NCBI GenBank assembly: GCA_004193205.1
Contig: RZUM01000004.1
Span: 248,001 to 312,000, forward strand
Direction: 5' to 3'
Source: Gordonia sediminis
Lineage (GTDB): Bacteria; Actinomycetota; Actinomycetes; Mycobacteriales; Mycobacteriaceae
Length of the DNA: 64,000 nucleotides
This document shows, one piece after another, positions 11,326 through 20,427 of this stretch. The notes under the pieces were generated by a model. That model searched no databases. It was given only the letters and a program-made list of their open reading frames with translations, and was not told the origin of the DNA. The number at the start of each line of letters is the position of its first letter. Within the stretch, counting starts at the first letter, position 1. The position numbers and the translations under genes were made by a program.

Positions 11326-12345
11326 ATGACCGCCACCAGCACCCAGATCCAGCTCGTCAACCGGCCCGTGGGATGGCCGACCGCCGACGACTTCCGCACG
11401 GTCACTGTCGAATACGGAGATCTCGCACCCGGGCAGGCACGCGTGGTCAACGAGTTCGTCTCGGTCGACCCGTACATGCGTGGCCGGATGATCGACACGC
11501 GCAGCTACATCGCGCCGTTCGCCCTCGGCGCGACGATGACGGGCGGAGCGGTCGGCCGGGTCGTCGAGACGACGGTGGACGAGCTGCCGGTGGGGACGCT
11601 CGTGTCACACCAGTACGGGTGGCGCGACGTCGTGCAGGAGGACGCCGACGGTTTCCGCGCGTTGCCCCAGCCGCCGGCGAACGCGGCGTCGTCGGTCTAC
11701 CTCGGCGTGCTGGGCATGACCGGCCTGACCGCCTACGTCGGGCTGCTGACCATCGCCCGGATACAACCCGGTGACACCGTGTTCATCTCGGGGGCGGCCG
11801 GCGCCGTCGGCACCGCTGCCGGACAGATCGCCAAGCTCAAGGGCGCCAAGCGGGTCATCGGGTCGGCCGGAACGCCGGAGAAGGTCGCGCTGCTGACCGA
11901 GCGCTACGGCTACGACGCGGCGTTCGACTACAAGGACGATCGGTCCATCCGCGAGCAGCTCCGCGAGGTCGCTCCCGACGGCATCGACGTCTACTTCGAC
12001 AACGTGGGCGGCGAGCACCTCGAGGCCGCGCTGGACTCGTTCAACGACGGCGGCCGGGCTGCGTTGTGTGGGGCGATCGCGCAATACAACAGCACCACCC
12101 GGACCCCGGGGCCGTCGAACATGGCCAACATCATCACCCGCGGCCTCACGCTGACCGGGTTCACCATCGGCCACTACTTCGACCAGGCGCCGGCCTTCCA
12201 GCGGGAGATGGGCCAATGGTTCGCCGACGGGAAGGTCGTGCATGACGAGACCGTCGTCGACGGCATCGAGAACTCGGTGGATGCCTTCCTGGGACTCATG
12301 CGCGGCGAGAACGTCGGAAAGATGGTGGTGCGCATCGGGTCCTGA
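11326..12345 (+). CDS. NADP-dependent medium-chain oxidoreductase (CurA/leukotriene reductase type)
   Basis: 339 residues of the zinc-free MDR family. SVDPYMRGRM near residue 45 and the nucleotide loop FISGAAGAVGTAAGQIAKLKG at about 150-170 mark the NADPH-dependent alkenal/one oxidoreductase group. YFDNVGG and a C-terminus ending ENVGKMVVRI also fit. Such enzymes reduce the C=C bond of enones or quinones. GGGAGG five bases before the ATG at 11326 fixes the start. Control by the divergent TetR protein is likely. Confidence 0.9.
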   Translation: MTATSTQIQLVNRPVGWPTADDFRTVTVEYGDLAPGQARVVNEFVSVDPYMRGRMIDTRSYIAPFALGATMTGGAVGRVVETTVDELPVGTLVSHQYGWRDVVQEDADGFRALPQPPANAASSVYLGVLGMTGLTAYVGLLTIARIQPGDTVFISGAAGAVGTAAGQIAKLKGAKRVIGSAGTPEKVALLTERYGYDAAFDYKDDRSIREQLREVAPDGIDVYFDNVGGEHLEAALDSFNDGGRAALCGAIAQYNSTTRTPGPSNMANIITRGLTLTGFTIGHYFDQAPAFQREMGQWFADGKVVHDETVVDGIENSVDAFLGLMRGENVGKMVVRIGS

Positions 12346-12358
12346 TGTCCAGTCCCGG

Positions 12359-13579
12359 TCACGACACACGACGCAGGGTCTCGACAAGGTCGCCTCGGTC
12401 ACCGATCGCCACCCGGTCCAGCCCCAGCCAGCGCGCCATCGACCGCAGATCCGCGGTGAGGCTCTCGGCGACAGCATCTTTCGACCGTCCGGGTTCGAGG
12501 AAGGCCGCCAGGACCAGCAGTGTCGACCCCTTGCGGTCGGCCTTGAGGTCGACCCGGGCGACGATGTCTGAGCCCATGAGATACGGCAGCACGTAGTATC
12601 CGTGCACCCGTTTGTGTTCGGGCACGTAGATCTCGATGCGGTAGTGGAAGTCGAACACACGCTCCGTGCGCGGGCGGAAGAAGATCAGCGGGTCGAAGGG
12701 AGACAGGATCGCCGCGCCGTCGACCCGCCGTGGAACCCGGGCCGCCGCATCCAGATACGCCGGTTCGCGCCAGCCCTCGACGCCGACCGGCGTGAGTTCA
12801 CCTGCGTCGACGAGGTCGGCGACGGCACCGCGGACATCGGCGGGCTTGGTGCGGTAGTAGTCGGCGAGGTCCGCGATCGTCGCGACACCGAGCGATCGCG
12901 CGGCCCGGGCGGTGAGCCGTCGGTGCGCCTCGGCCTTGTCGACGCCGTCCTCGACGAGTTCGGGCGCCACGATCCGCCCGGTGAGATCGTAATGTCGCGT
13001 GAAGTTCTCGTCGCGGATCGCGGAGAGTTCCCCGGCGGCGAAGAGCGCCTCACACAGGTGTTTGACCTCGCCGCGATGCCACCACCCGCCGCGCACCCCG
13101 GGGGAACGATCGATGCCCAGACGGTCCTCGATCTGTCGGGGTGTGCTCGCCCCGGTCTCGACGATGACCGCGTGCACGTCGCGCGCCAGATCTCGGTTAC
13201 GGCGCATGACGTCTCGGGTGTGCCGATAGCGGCCGTCCCGGAATTCCTCTCGGCGCCAACCGAACAGCGGCCAGTCGGTGACCGGGATGAGTGCCGCCTC
13301 ATGCGCCCAGTACTCGACGAGGAGGCGCTCGCCCCGCCCGGGTCGCCAGGCGGCGCGGTCCAGGATCGCACGATCGTAGGGTCCCGACCGGCTGAACATC
13401 GGCAGGTAGTGGGCGCGTGCCGCGATGTTGACCGAATCCATCTGGAACAGCCCGGTCCGCGACAGCACCCGGCGCAGATGCGCGAGCGTCGGCTTGCCTG
13501 ACGGCCGCCGATCGGTGAATCCCTGTGCCGCGAGGGCGATCCGCCGCGCCTGGGCGGCGGAGAGATCGGTGCGTCCCAT
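12359..13579 (-). CDS. YcaQ-like winged-helix DNA glycosylase (HTH_42 family)
   Basis: 406 residues of the winged helix DNA-binding family once called DUF1006. It opens LSAAQARRIALAAQGF and has FQMDSVNIAARAHYLPMFSR, EYWAHEAALIP and, near the C-terminus, HGYYVLPYLMGSDIVARVDLK. Family members (YcaQ, AlkX and Streptomyces AZL) excise bulky or interstrand cross-link bases; a repair role here is by family only. The ATG at 13579 gives MGRTDLSAAQ. It is the last gene after dfrA on the minus strand, ten bases downstream, and converges on the MDR gene. Confidence 0.85.
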   Translation of the reverse strand: MGRTDLSAAQARRIALAAQGFTDRRPSGKPTLAHLRRVLSRTGLFQMDSVNIAARAHYLPMFSRSGPYDRAILDRAAWRPGRGERLLVEYWAHEAALIPVTDWPLFGWRREEFRDGRYRHTRDVMRRNRDLARDVHAVIVETGASTPRQIEDRLGIDRSPGVRGGWWHRGEVKHLCEALFAAGELSAIRDENFTRHYDLTGRIVAPELVEDGVDKAEAHRRLTARAARSLGVATIADLADYYRTKPADVRGAVADLVDAGELTPVGVEGWREPAYLDAAARVPRRVDGAAILSPFDPLIFFRPRTERVFDFHYRIEIYVPEHKRVHGYYVLPYLMGSDIVARVDLKADRKGSTLLVLAAFLEPGRSKDAVAESLTADLRSMARWLGLDRVAIGDRGDLVETLRRVS

Positions 13580-13589
13580 GCGCCCCGGG

Positions 13590-14114
13590 TCAGGATTCCC
13601 GTCGACCCGAGACGGCTGCCCGGTGCCGGAGATAGTCGACGAAGCGGTAACGCACGCCCGTGCTGGACGACTGCCATTCCCCTGTCTCGCCGACCTCCCA
13701 CGCGAAGGGATCGATCTCGGGTGCGAACGCGTCGGCGCCCTCGACGAGCATGTCAATCTCGGTGATCCGCAGATGGGTCGCCAAGGCCATCGACGCCTCG
13801 TAGATCTGGCCGCCGCCGATCACGGTGACCGGCCCCTCGACGAGATCGAGCGCCTCGGAGATCGAGTGCACGACGTCGGCGCCCTCGGCGGTGAATCCGG
13901 GTGTCCGGGTGACGACGACGTTGCGCCGACCGGGCAGTGGACGAAACCGCGTCGGCAGCGACTCCCAGGTTCGGCGTCCCATGACGACGGGGTATTCGCC
14001 GGTCAACTCGCGGAACCGGCGCATGTCCTCCGGGACCCGCCACGGGATGGTGTTGGCGCGACCGATCGCGCCGACGCGGTCCTGCGCCCAGAGAAGGGTG
14101 ATCGTGGTGGCCAT
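13590..14114 (-). CDS. dfrA: dihydrofolate reductase
   Basis: 174 residues. Typical DHFR signs are LLWAQDRVGAIGRANTIPWR with the acidic substrate-binding residue following (VPEDM), VVMGRRTWESLP and VIGGGQIYE. The enzyme regenerates tetrahydrofolate from the dihydrofolate released by ThyA. Its ATG overlaps the thyA stop codon by one base, so the two genes are translationally coupled, the same order as in M. tuberculosis. Confidence 0.95.
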   Translation of the reverse strand: MATTITLLWAQDRVGAIGRANTIPWRVPEDMRRFRELTGEYPVVMGRRTWESLPTRFRPLPGRRNVVVTRTPGFTAEGADVVHSISEALDLVEGPVTVIGGGQIYEASMALATHLRITEIDMLVEGADAFAPEIDPFAWEVGETGEWQSSSTGVRYRFVDYLRHRAAVSGRRES

Positions 14115-14947
14115 CAAACCGCCACCGGTGCCTTGATACCGGGGTGTGCCCGGTAGCCGACGACGGCGATGTCGTCGAACTCGTAGTCGAAGATCGACTG
14201 CCGCTTGTGGAGTTCCAGCGTCGGGTAGGGGTAGGGCTCCCGGGACAACTGCAACCGCACCTGCTCGACATGGTTGTCGTAGATGTGGCAGTCGCCGCCG
14301 GTCCAGACGAACTCTCCGACGTCGAGGCCTGCCTGTTGCGCCATCATGTGGGTGAGCAGCGCATACGACGCGATGTTGAACGGCACCCCGAGGAACAGGT
14401 CGGCGCTGCGCTGATACAGCTGGCACGACAGCTTGCCGTCGGCGACGTAGAACTGGAAGAAGGCGTGGCACGGCGGGAGCGCCATCTGCGGGATCTCCCC
14501 GACGTTCCATGCGGAGACGATGTTGCGGCGGGAATCGGGGTTCGTCTTGAGTAGATCCAGAGCCGCCGAGATCTGGTCGACGTGCTCGCCCGACGGTGTC
14601 GGCCAGTTGCGCCACTGCACGCCGTAGACGGGGCCCAGTTCCCCGTCGTCGTCGGCCCACTCGTCCCAGATCGTCACCCCGCGCTCCTGTAGCCACCGCA
14701 CGTTGGAGTCGCCGCGCAGGAACCACAGCAACTCGTACACGATCGATTTGAGGTGCACCTTCTTGGTGGTGATCAGCGGAAAGCCCTCGGAAAGGTCGTA
14801 GCGCAGCTGGCGACCGAACAGGCTCCGCGTCCCGGTGCCGGTGCGGTCCGCCTTGGGCGTGCCCTCCTCGAGGACCAGCCGCAACAGGTCCTCGTAGGGC
14901 GTGGGGATGACGCCCGGCGGCGTGATGTCTCGGATGGCCGTGCTCAC
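14114..14947 (-). CDS. thyA: thymidylate synthase ThyA
   Basis: 277 residues. The catalytic cysteine is Cys160 in [41 protein letters not shown] and the [10 protein letters not shown] region are all intact. It converts dUMP to dTMP and produces dihydrofolate, which the coupled dfrA gene recycles. It starts ten bases downstream of a disrupted LuxR gene. The genome also keeps ThyX, which spares folate oxidation. Confidence 0.97.
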   Translation of the reverse strand: MSTAIRDITPPGVIPTPYEDLLRLVLEEGTPKADRTGTGTRSLFGRQLRYDLSEGFPLITTKKVHLKSIVYELLWFLRGDSNVRWLQERGVTIWDEWADDDGELGPVYGVQWRNWPTPSGEHVDQISAALDLLKTNPDSRRNIVSAWNVGEIPQMALPPCHAFFQFYVADGKLSCQLYQRSADLFLGVPFNIASYALLTHMMAQQAGLDVGEFVWTGGDCHIYDNHVEQVRLQLSREPYPYPTLELHKRQSIFDYEFDDIAVVGYRAHPGIKAPVAV

Positions 14948-14957
14948 GGGGACGATT

Positions 14958-16117
14958 CTACGGGCGCGCGCCCGGCCGGCAGCGAAGCGGCGCGACCGGT
15001 CCCCCTCGAATCGGCTTCGTCCGCGCCGTGCGGCGTTCGTTGTCCCGAAGGCGTGGCTCGTAGTGGGCGAAGAAGATCTTGCCGACGAGTTCGCGGCGGC
15101 TGCTCACTCCGGTCTTGTCGAAGATGCTCTTCAGGTGCTGCTGCACGGTATGCGGGGACACGAGTAGGCCGGCGGCGATCTCGCTCGTCGAGAATCCCTG
15201 CAGCACGATCCGGGTCACGTCCTTCTCCCGTTCGGTGAGGTCGTAGAGGTCCATCAGCAGCGGCGCCAGGCGATCCGGGTCGGTCTGCTCGACGATGATC
15301 GCGACCCGCCTCATCCCGTCGGTCAGCGTGGGTGCACCGTGAATCGTCAGCCATCGACCGGAGTCGTCTCGGACGCGCGCCACCGACACCTCGCCGGGAT
15401 GCGACTCGGACCGAGCTGTGGACAGGGTCCGGGCGGCGACCGAGGTGACGACGCTCGGCAGCTGCGAGGCCGAGCAGTCCGGAAGGCATTCGAGGAGTTC
15501 GGCACAACCGGGTGTCATCGATTGCACCGTCAGGTCCTCGTCGAGCACGATCAGGCTCGGTGCCAGGTGGTTCTCACGGTCGGTCGACTCGCCGATCAGC
15601 AGGCCTCTCCGCGCACCCTCCGCGAGCGCACCCGCGACATCGGCGAGAAAGGCTCGTTCGGTCGCCGAGAACGTCGGCCGCCCGGGTTCACGGAAGACCG
15701 ACAGGGTGCCCCACACGACCCGGCCACGACTGCGCAATGGAACCATCAACTCCTGGTCGGCGCCGTACGCGGCGACGAACGAGCGCCAGCACTCACTACT
15801 CCGCGGATCACCGTCGGTCAGCTCGTGAACGGTTGCCGTGCGGCGGCCGGGCGGGCGACGGCCGTCATGTTCCAGATGTCGTCGTGGCCGTATTCGTACG
15901 CGAGATAGTCCGGCGAGAGTTCCGGCACGGCAGGGTCGAAGTGGCTTGTCACCAACAGCGATGCCGGATCGAACGTGAACCAGCACGGCTGCGAACAGCC
16001 CGGGACCACCCGCATGATCACGTCACTGCATTCGCGCCAGAACGTCGCGACGTCGAGCCCGCTCGCAGCGAGTCGGATGATCTTGGCCGCGCTGCGTTCG
16101 AGCAGGTCAGCGGACAT
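14958..16117 (-). pseudogene. LuxR-family regulator gene with a frameshift
   Basis: Reading from the ATG at 16117 gives an N-terminal sensor-like region of about 95 residues (MSADLLERSAAKIIRLAASG onward) that ends prematurely. The next frame resumes with ATVHELTDGDPRSSECW and carries the rest of a sensor domain, a linker and a LuxR helix-turn-helix (LTEREKDVTRIVLQGFSTSE and SPHTVQQHLKSIFDKTG). The join is near 15831-15842, in a GCAcgGCA context that looks like a 5-nt insertion or 1-nt loss. If real, the full protein of about 385 residues is not made. A shorter protein from an internal start would keep the DNA-binding domain. Confidence 0.65.
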
Positions 16118-16204
16118 GATGACAGCGTGCCAGAGTAGCGCCGGGGCGTAAATGCCAGATTTGTGGAATGTCGCGGGCGGCGGCCGGAAGGCACCGTGTC
16201 GGGT

Positions 16205-16684
16205 ATGACCACCTCACGCATCATCCGCCCCGCGCAGGGCGAGCTACTCGGCCCGATCGATGGCGTCCGCGACCGGTTCCTCGTCGACTCACCCCAGACC
16301 GGCGGCAGACTCGCCGTCGTCGAACATCTCCTGGCCCCACGCGCGATCGCCGCACCTGTGCACCGACACCGGGACGAAGACGAGTACAGCTTCATCCTCG
16401 AGGGCCGTGTCGGCGCGATCTTCGACGGCGTCGAGGTGATCGCCGAACCGGGCGACCTGATCCTGAAGCCGCGCGGTGAGTGGCACACCTTCTGGAATGC
16501 CGACGACACTCCCGCCCGGCTGATCGAGCTGATCACCCCGGGCGGGCTCGAGGAGTTGTTCCGCTCGATCGACCTCGGTGTCTCCGATACCGAGTTCGAC
16601 AGGCTGGTGGCCTCACACGGTTGTGAGGTCGATCTGGAACAGACCAGTCCGTTGATCGAGAAGTACGGCCTGACGTTCGGGTGA
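16205..16684 (+). CDS. cupin-domain protein
   Basis: 159 residues. One conserved cupin barrel: motif 1 is PVHRHRDEDEYSFILEGRV with metal-binding His/His/Glu, and motif 2 is PGDLILKPRGEWHTFWNA. Small single-cupin proteins include dioxygenases, isomerases and sensors; no specific reaction can be assigned. I chose the ATG at 16205. A GTG three codons earlier sits nearer a GGAAGG motif and is possible. It is divergent from the broken LuxR gene. Confidence 0.8.
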   Translation: MTTSRIIRPAQGELLGPIDGVRDRFLVDSPQTGGRLAVVEHLLAPRAIAAPVHRHRDEDEYSFILEGRVGAIFDGVEVIAEPGDLILKPRGEWHTFWNADDTPARLIELITPGGLEELFRSIDLGVSDTEFDRLVASHGCEVDLEQTSPLIEKYGLTFG

Positions 16685-16883
16685 GGCCTCGAGGGCCGGT
16701 CCGTCCGTGTGACGGTCATCTCCCGCGGTCTCCAGGTCGATCCACAATCATGTGGCGGATGTACGTGGAAGGAGTCGGACGGCCGCCGCCAAGCACCTCT
16801 GGGCCCCAATTGTGTTGTGCGACACCGCCACGAAGTGCCTGTGAAGTGCATTTTGTACATGGGTTTTCTCAACGTCGGGGCCT

Positions 16884-16900
16884 ACCGTGGATATCACGGT
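16884..16900. promoter_or_regulatory. inverted repeat upstream of a small gene
   Basis: Perfect 6-bp arms ACCGTG and CACGGT flank five A/T-rich bases (GATAT), about 50 bp before the start at 16950. The position and symmetry suit a regulator site. No regulator is assigned. Confidence 0.35.
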
Positions 16901-16949
16901 CAATGGTGCCCGCACATCGAACAACCCGATTAGAAAGCTTGACTGAAAA

Positions 16950-17312
16950 ATGAACGACACCGCACTCGCGACCGCACTCATCGCCGAGATCGCGTACGCA
17001 AGCACCACGGCTCCCGCGCGTGCATCCGAACTCGTCCACCTGGCGCATTTCGCCCAACTCCCCGAGCGGGCGATCAGCGCCGCCGTCGACGGCGACCGGA
17101 CCCAAGCGCTGAGCGAACTGCACCTCGACCGCTACCGCGTCATCACGGTGGAGGACAGCACGTCGGAGCGCTACTACGAGGTGCGCACCACCGACGACCA
17201 CCGTCGTGTGGTGGGGTTCTACGACGCCGCGATCGCCCGCGACGCCGCCCGCGTCCTCAACACCGGAATGTGCCCCGAGGTGGCGCTCTCGGTCGGCGAT
17301 CCCCTGCGCTGA
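16950..17312 (+). CDS. hypothetical small protein
   Basis: 120 residues, acidic and Ala/Arg-rich, without signal peptide or membrane segment. The N-terminal half looks helical. The second half (HLDRYRVITVEDSTSERYYE, then VVGFYDAAIARDAARVLNTG) looks like a small alpha/beta unit. I do not recognise the family. The ATG at 16950 follows a relatively A/T-rich leader, and the frame has strong actinobacterial third-position GC. It is preceded by about 265 bp holding an inverted repeat and no other gene I can support, and it converges on the DUF222/HNH gene. Confidence 0.6.
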   Translation: MNDTALATALIAEIAYASTTAPARASELVHLAHFAQLPERAISAAVDGDRTQALSELHLDRYRVITVEDSTSERYYEVRTTDDHRRVVGFYDAAIARDAARVLNTGMCPEVALSVGDPLR

Positions 17313-17359
17313 TGTACCCCTCGCTGATTCCCCCCCCCGGCTCTGGCAGCCACCGCACG

Positions 17360-18949
17360 TCAGAACGGTGGCGGCGGGTCGTCGTTGCGGCGTCGGCGGT
17401 TGCGGCGTCGGCGGTTGCTAGCCCGTTCCGATCGCCGTCGGGCGTGCTTGTTCGCCCGACGGGTGTTCGCGCGGGTAGGACGGTCAGCGGGTGTCGGGGG
17501 TGTCGGCGAGTTCGGTGGTGTCGGCGGGGTCCGTGGTGGCGCTTGGGGTGGCGCGGCGAGCCGGATCCGTCGCAGTCCGGGGAAGAGGTCCTCGTTGGTC
17601 TCGGCCTCACCCGGGATGACCAGGCCTTCGGGAGTGATGTACTCGGTGAACAACCGCCCGTCGGCATCGCGGCCCTGGTCGTCGAGCCAGTCCCCGAAGG
17701 TCTTGAGCAGGTGATCGGCGCGGCATTTGGCGTTCATGTCCTCGGAGGTCGTCTGCCCGCCCCGCTCGGGGTCGTCGTGGTCGAATTCGCTGACATGGTC
17801 GAGGTCGCATTCCCACGCGGACTTCGTGCAGCCCGGGTCGACGCAGTAGCCGTCGCGCACCCGCACCAGGGTGTCCAGCGCCGCCGACGGCCGGTAGGGG
17901 TCCGAGGGCAGGTGGGCCGGCAGGGTGAACGTGCCGTCGGCGTTCTCGGCGGTCCCGCGCGGGGCGAGCGGTTTGATGACCGTGTCCGGGCAGGCGGCGA
18001 TGTCGCGTACATGCTCGTCGGAGATCACCCCGTGCCCGTCCATGAACCCGGCGTTCGCCGCGGTCCCGTTCAGCGTGCCCTCGTCACAGACGACGTGCAG
18101 CACGATCTTGGCGTCGGTGGGCGGCAGCGTGCCGGGTTCGGGGATCTGGGCCTTGCAGTCGTCGCGCCCGCACTGACATTCGAACGGGGTCCCCGACAGC
18201 AGCGCGAACATTGCGTCCGAGGCGCGTTGCGGTCTGGTGCGGCCGTCGTGTTCGCAGGCCGAGTTGGCAAGCACGGTGACCGCGGCCGCGGCGATCCGCA
18301 CGTTTTCCGCCGACATCAGTCCGGTGATCTCGGCGGTACCGTCCTCGCGCGGCGTTGTCCACATGCCGCGGTCGTCGAGCGCGCGCCTGCGGCGTTTCCG
18401 CACCGCGTCGGGGTCGTGGCGGAACACGATGCGGTCGACCATGTCGCGGAACCGCGAGCGCGACCACGTCCCCTTCCGGCCGCGCAGCACCGCCGCGATC
18501 TCGGCGTCAACAAGCGGCGCGGCGGCGGAATCGGCGAGCAGGTCGGTGCGCGCCACCGCGGCCTTGGCATGCCACGGCCCGATGATCCCGTCGCGCAGGC
18601 ACTCCAGCACCGACGGCAGCCGGTCACGCAGCGCGACACCGTCGTTCAGCAACACCTCCGCGGCGTGACGGGTCATCCCGCGCAGCTTCGCGATGCGCGC
18701 CGCGCAATCGACGAATCCGTCGACCACATAGCCGTCGGTCTCTTCCCGGGCGGCGACGAGGCGGTCGTAGGTGACCGCCGCGAACCGGTAGTCGGAGTAG
18801 GCGAGAAAGGCCTGGCCCCGGTCGAGCTCGGCCATCGCCAGCAGGATGTCGTTGAGCGGTGTCTCGTCGGGGTAGTCGGGCTCGACGTCGCCGAGAAACC
18901 CGAGCGGGAGCTCGGGCCACGGCGAGGGCGAGGCCAACACAGACGACAC
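17360..18949 (-). CDS. DUF222/HNH endonuclease-like protein (13E12 family)
   Basis: 529 residues. The long helical N-terminal DUF222 region is followed by an HNH-like segment (GYCVDPGC..SAWECDLDHVSEFDH, then NAKCRADHLLKTFGDW). A low-complexity Pro/Thr then Arg-rich tail is encoded at 17360-17560. These proteins occur in many copies in actinobacteria, and their role is unsettled (mobile-element-like or SOS-linked nucleases). The GTG at 18949 has GGAAGG six bases upstream. Unlike the copy at 54519, no LexA box is visible in its upstream 196 bp. The basic tail could bind nucleic acid. Confidence 0.8.
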   Translation of the reverse strand: MSSVLASPSPWPELPLGFLGDVEPDYPDETPLNDILLAMAELDRGQAFLAYSDYRFAAVTYDRLVAAREETDGYVVDGFVDCAARIAKLRGMTRHAAEVLLNDGVALRDRLPSVLECLRDGIIGPWHAKAAVARTDLLADSAAAPLVDAEIAAVLRGRKGTWSRSRFRDMVDRIVFRHDPDAVRKRRRRALDDRGMWTTPREDGTAEITGLMSAENVRIAAAAVTVLANSACEHDGRTRPQRASDAMFALLSGTPFECQCGRDDCKAQIPEPGTLPPTDAKIVLHVVCDEGTLNGTAANAGFMDGHGVISDEHVRDIAACPDTVIKPLAPRGTAENADGTFTLPAHLPSDPYRPSAALDTLVRVRDGYCVDPGCTKSAWECDLDHVSEFDHDDPERGGQTTSEDMNAKCRADHLLKTFGDWLDDQGRDADGRLFTEYITPEGLVIPGEAETNEDLFPGLRRIRLAAPPQAPPRTPPTPPNSPTPPTPADRPTRANTRRANKHARRRSERASNRRRRNRRRRNDDPPPPF

Positions 18950-19145
18950 GACAAGCCTTCCGGCGCGACGGATACGGCCGCAGGATCTATCCGAAATCGC
19001 TACTCGTCGTCATCGTCGGCCCGCGTGGGCCTTGTCTCTGAGGTGGTCTGAAGCTCAACTCATCCTGCGTTGGCTCCGACAATAGGACACGGCACCGACA
19101 ACCTTCGGTGCCGCAATCGAGCGGACACTCATCGGACGCGGCGTG

Positions 19146-20258
19146 TCAGATCAGCTGCGCGGTGGCCTGCGCCGACCCCAGTCGGTCGTCGATCCGAGCC
19201 GCGATGTCGGCCGCGTCACGCCCGACTCCACCGAGAAGCGCGGAGCTGAGCGATCGGATGAACGGCAGCCCGATGAAGTACAGGCCCGGCTCGGTCGTGA
19301 TCGATCCTCGATTGTTCCTCGGATAGCCGTCCTCGAGGATCACCGACAGATCGATCCACGAGAGGTCCGGGTCGAAGCCGGTACACCACACGACGTTGTC
19401 CACGTCGAGGACCGTCCCGTCGTCGAGGACCGGTCGTCCATCGCGCACACCGGCCACCCGCGTGACACGCTCGATACCGGCCTTGGCAAGACCACGGGGG
19501 CGTACCCCGCCCAGGGGTACGCCCCGCGGCGGGTGCAGGAAGTGGTCGCGCGCCCGACGACCGATCGGCGAACCGACGGTGAGCACGTGTGCAGCGAGAA
19601 ACCACAGCAGCGGCATCACGATTCGATCGGGGATGGTGCCCCTACTGGTGGGTTCGTGGCCGGTGTCACGTCCTGACAGCCACACGTGATGGCCGTGCGA
19701 CAACTCCAGCGCGATCTCGGCACCCGAATTGCCCGCACCCACCACCAGCACCCCGCCGGGTCGGAGTTGGGACGGATTGCGGTAGCGGCTGGAGTGCAGT
19801 TGCGTGATGCCGCGGGCCAGTTCGGGTGCGAAGCCGGGTATTCGCGGGGTGTGATACGCGCCGGTGGCCACCACGACGGTGTCGGCGAGGAACACCTGAT
19901 CGTCGGCCACGGCCTCGAAGCGCTGCCCGCGGCGCGTGAGGTGTTCCACTGTCACCCCGGTTTGGACCGGCAGTGCGAATCGCGCCGCGTACTCCTCCAG
20001 GTAGTCGGCCACGTCGTCCTTGTGCGGGTAGGACCATCTCGAAGCTGGGAAGGGCATTCCCGGCAGCCCGTTGTAGCGGTTTGTGGTGAACAGTTGCAGT
20101 GAATCCCAGCGCTTTCGCCAGACGTCACCCACTCGATCGTTCTTGTCGACGACCAGACAACGACGACCTCGACGTACGAGGTGGTATGCCATGGCAAGCC
20201 CCGCCTGGCCACCCCCGATCACCAGGGTCTCGAACTCTTGAGTGGTTGTGCCGGCCAT
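19146..20258 (-). CDS. flavin-containing monooxygenase-like FAD/NAD(P) oxidoreductase
   Basis: 370 residues. The FAD Rossmann motif VIGGGQAGLAMAYHL is at the N-terminus, the NADPH motif VLVVGAGNSGAEIALEL near 165-180, and the late ATG-like motif is WCTGFDPDLSWI. This arrangement matches the CzcO/YUC-like group of single-component flavin monooxygenases and related oxidoreductases. GGAGG eight bases upstream fixes the ATG at 20258. The substrate is not known. Confidence 0.85.
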   Translation of the reverse strand: MAGTTTQEFETLVIGGGQAGLAMAYHLVRRGRRCLVVDKNDRVGDVWRKRWDSLQLFTTNRYNGLPGMPFPASRWSYPHKDDVADYLEEYAARFALPVQTGVTVEHLTRRGQRFEAVADDQVFLADTVVVATGAYHTPRIPGFAPELARGITQLHSSRYRNPSQLRPGGVLVVGAGNSGAEIALELSHGHHVWLSGRDTGHEPTSRGTIPDRIVMPLLWFLAAHVLTVGSPIGRRARDHFLHPPRGVPLGGVRPRGLAKAGIERVTRVAGVRDGRPVLDDGTVLDVDNVVWCTGFDPDLSWIDLSVILEDGYPRNNRGSITTEPGLYFIGLPFIRSLSSALLGGVGRDAADIAARIDDRLGSAQATAQLI

Positions 20259-20427
20259 TGTCCACACCTCCGTCGGCTCGATCGGATGCCGGTGACCATC
20301 ACGCTAGGACGTCGCAATCCTTCGGTCATCGAGCGAACAACCCAACTTCGACAACACGCGTACTGCGGCGTTCACACCACCTTCGGACGCCCGGTCGCCG
20401 GCCGGTCGCGATGACTTCCGCGACTCC

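Noticed and set aside
11298-16753. Shared 13-mer TCCACAATCATGT at 11298 and 16741 as a common operator
   Set aside because: The second site lacks the rest of the palindrome and lies far from a fitting start. Chance or weak similarity is enough.
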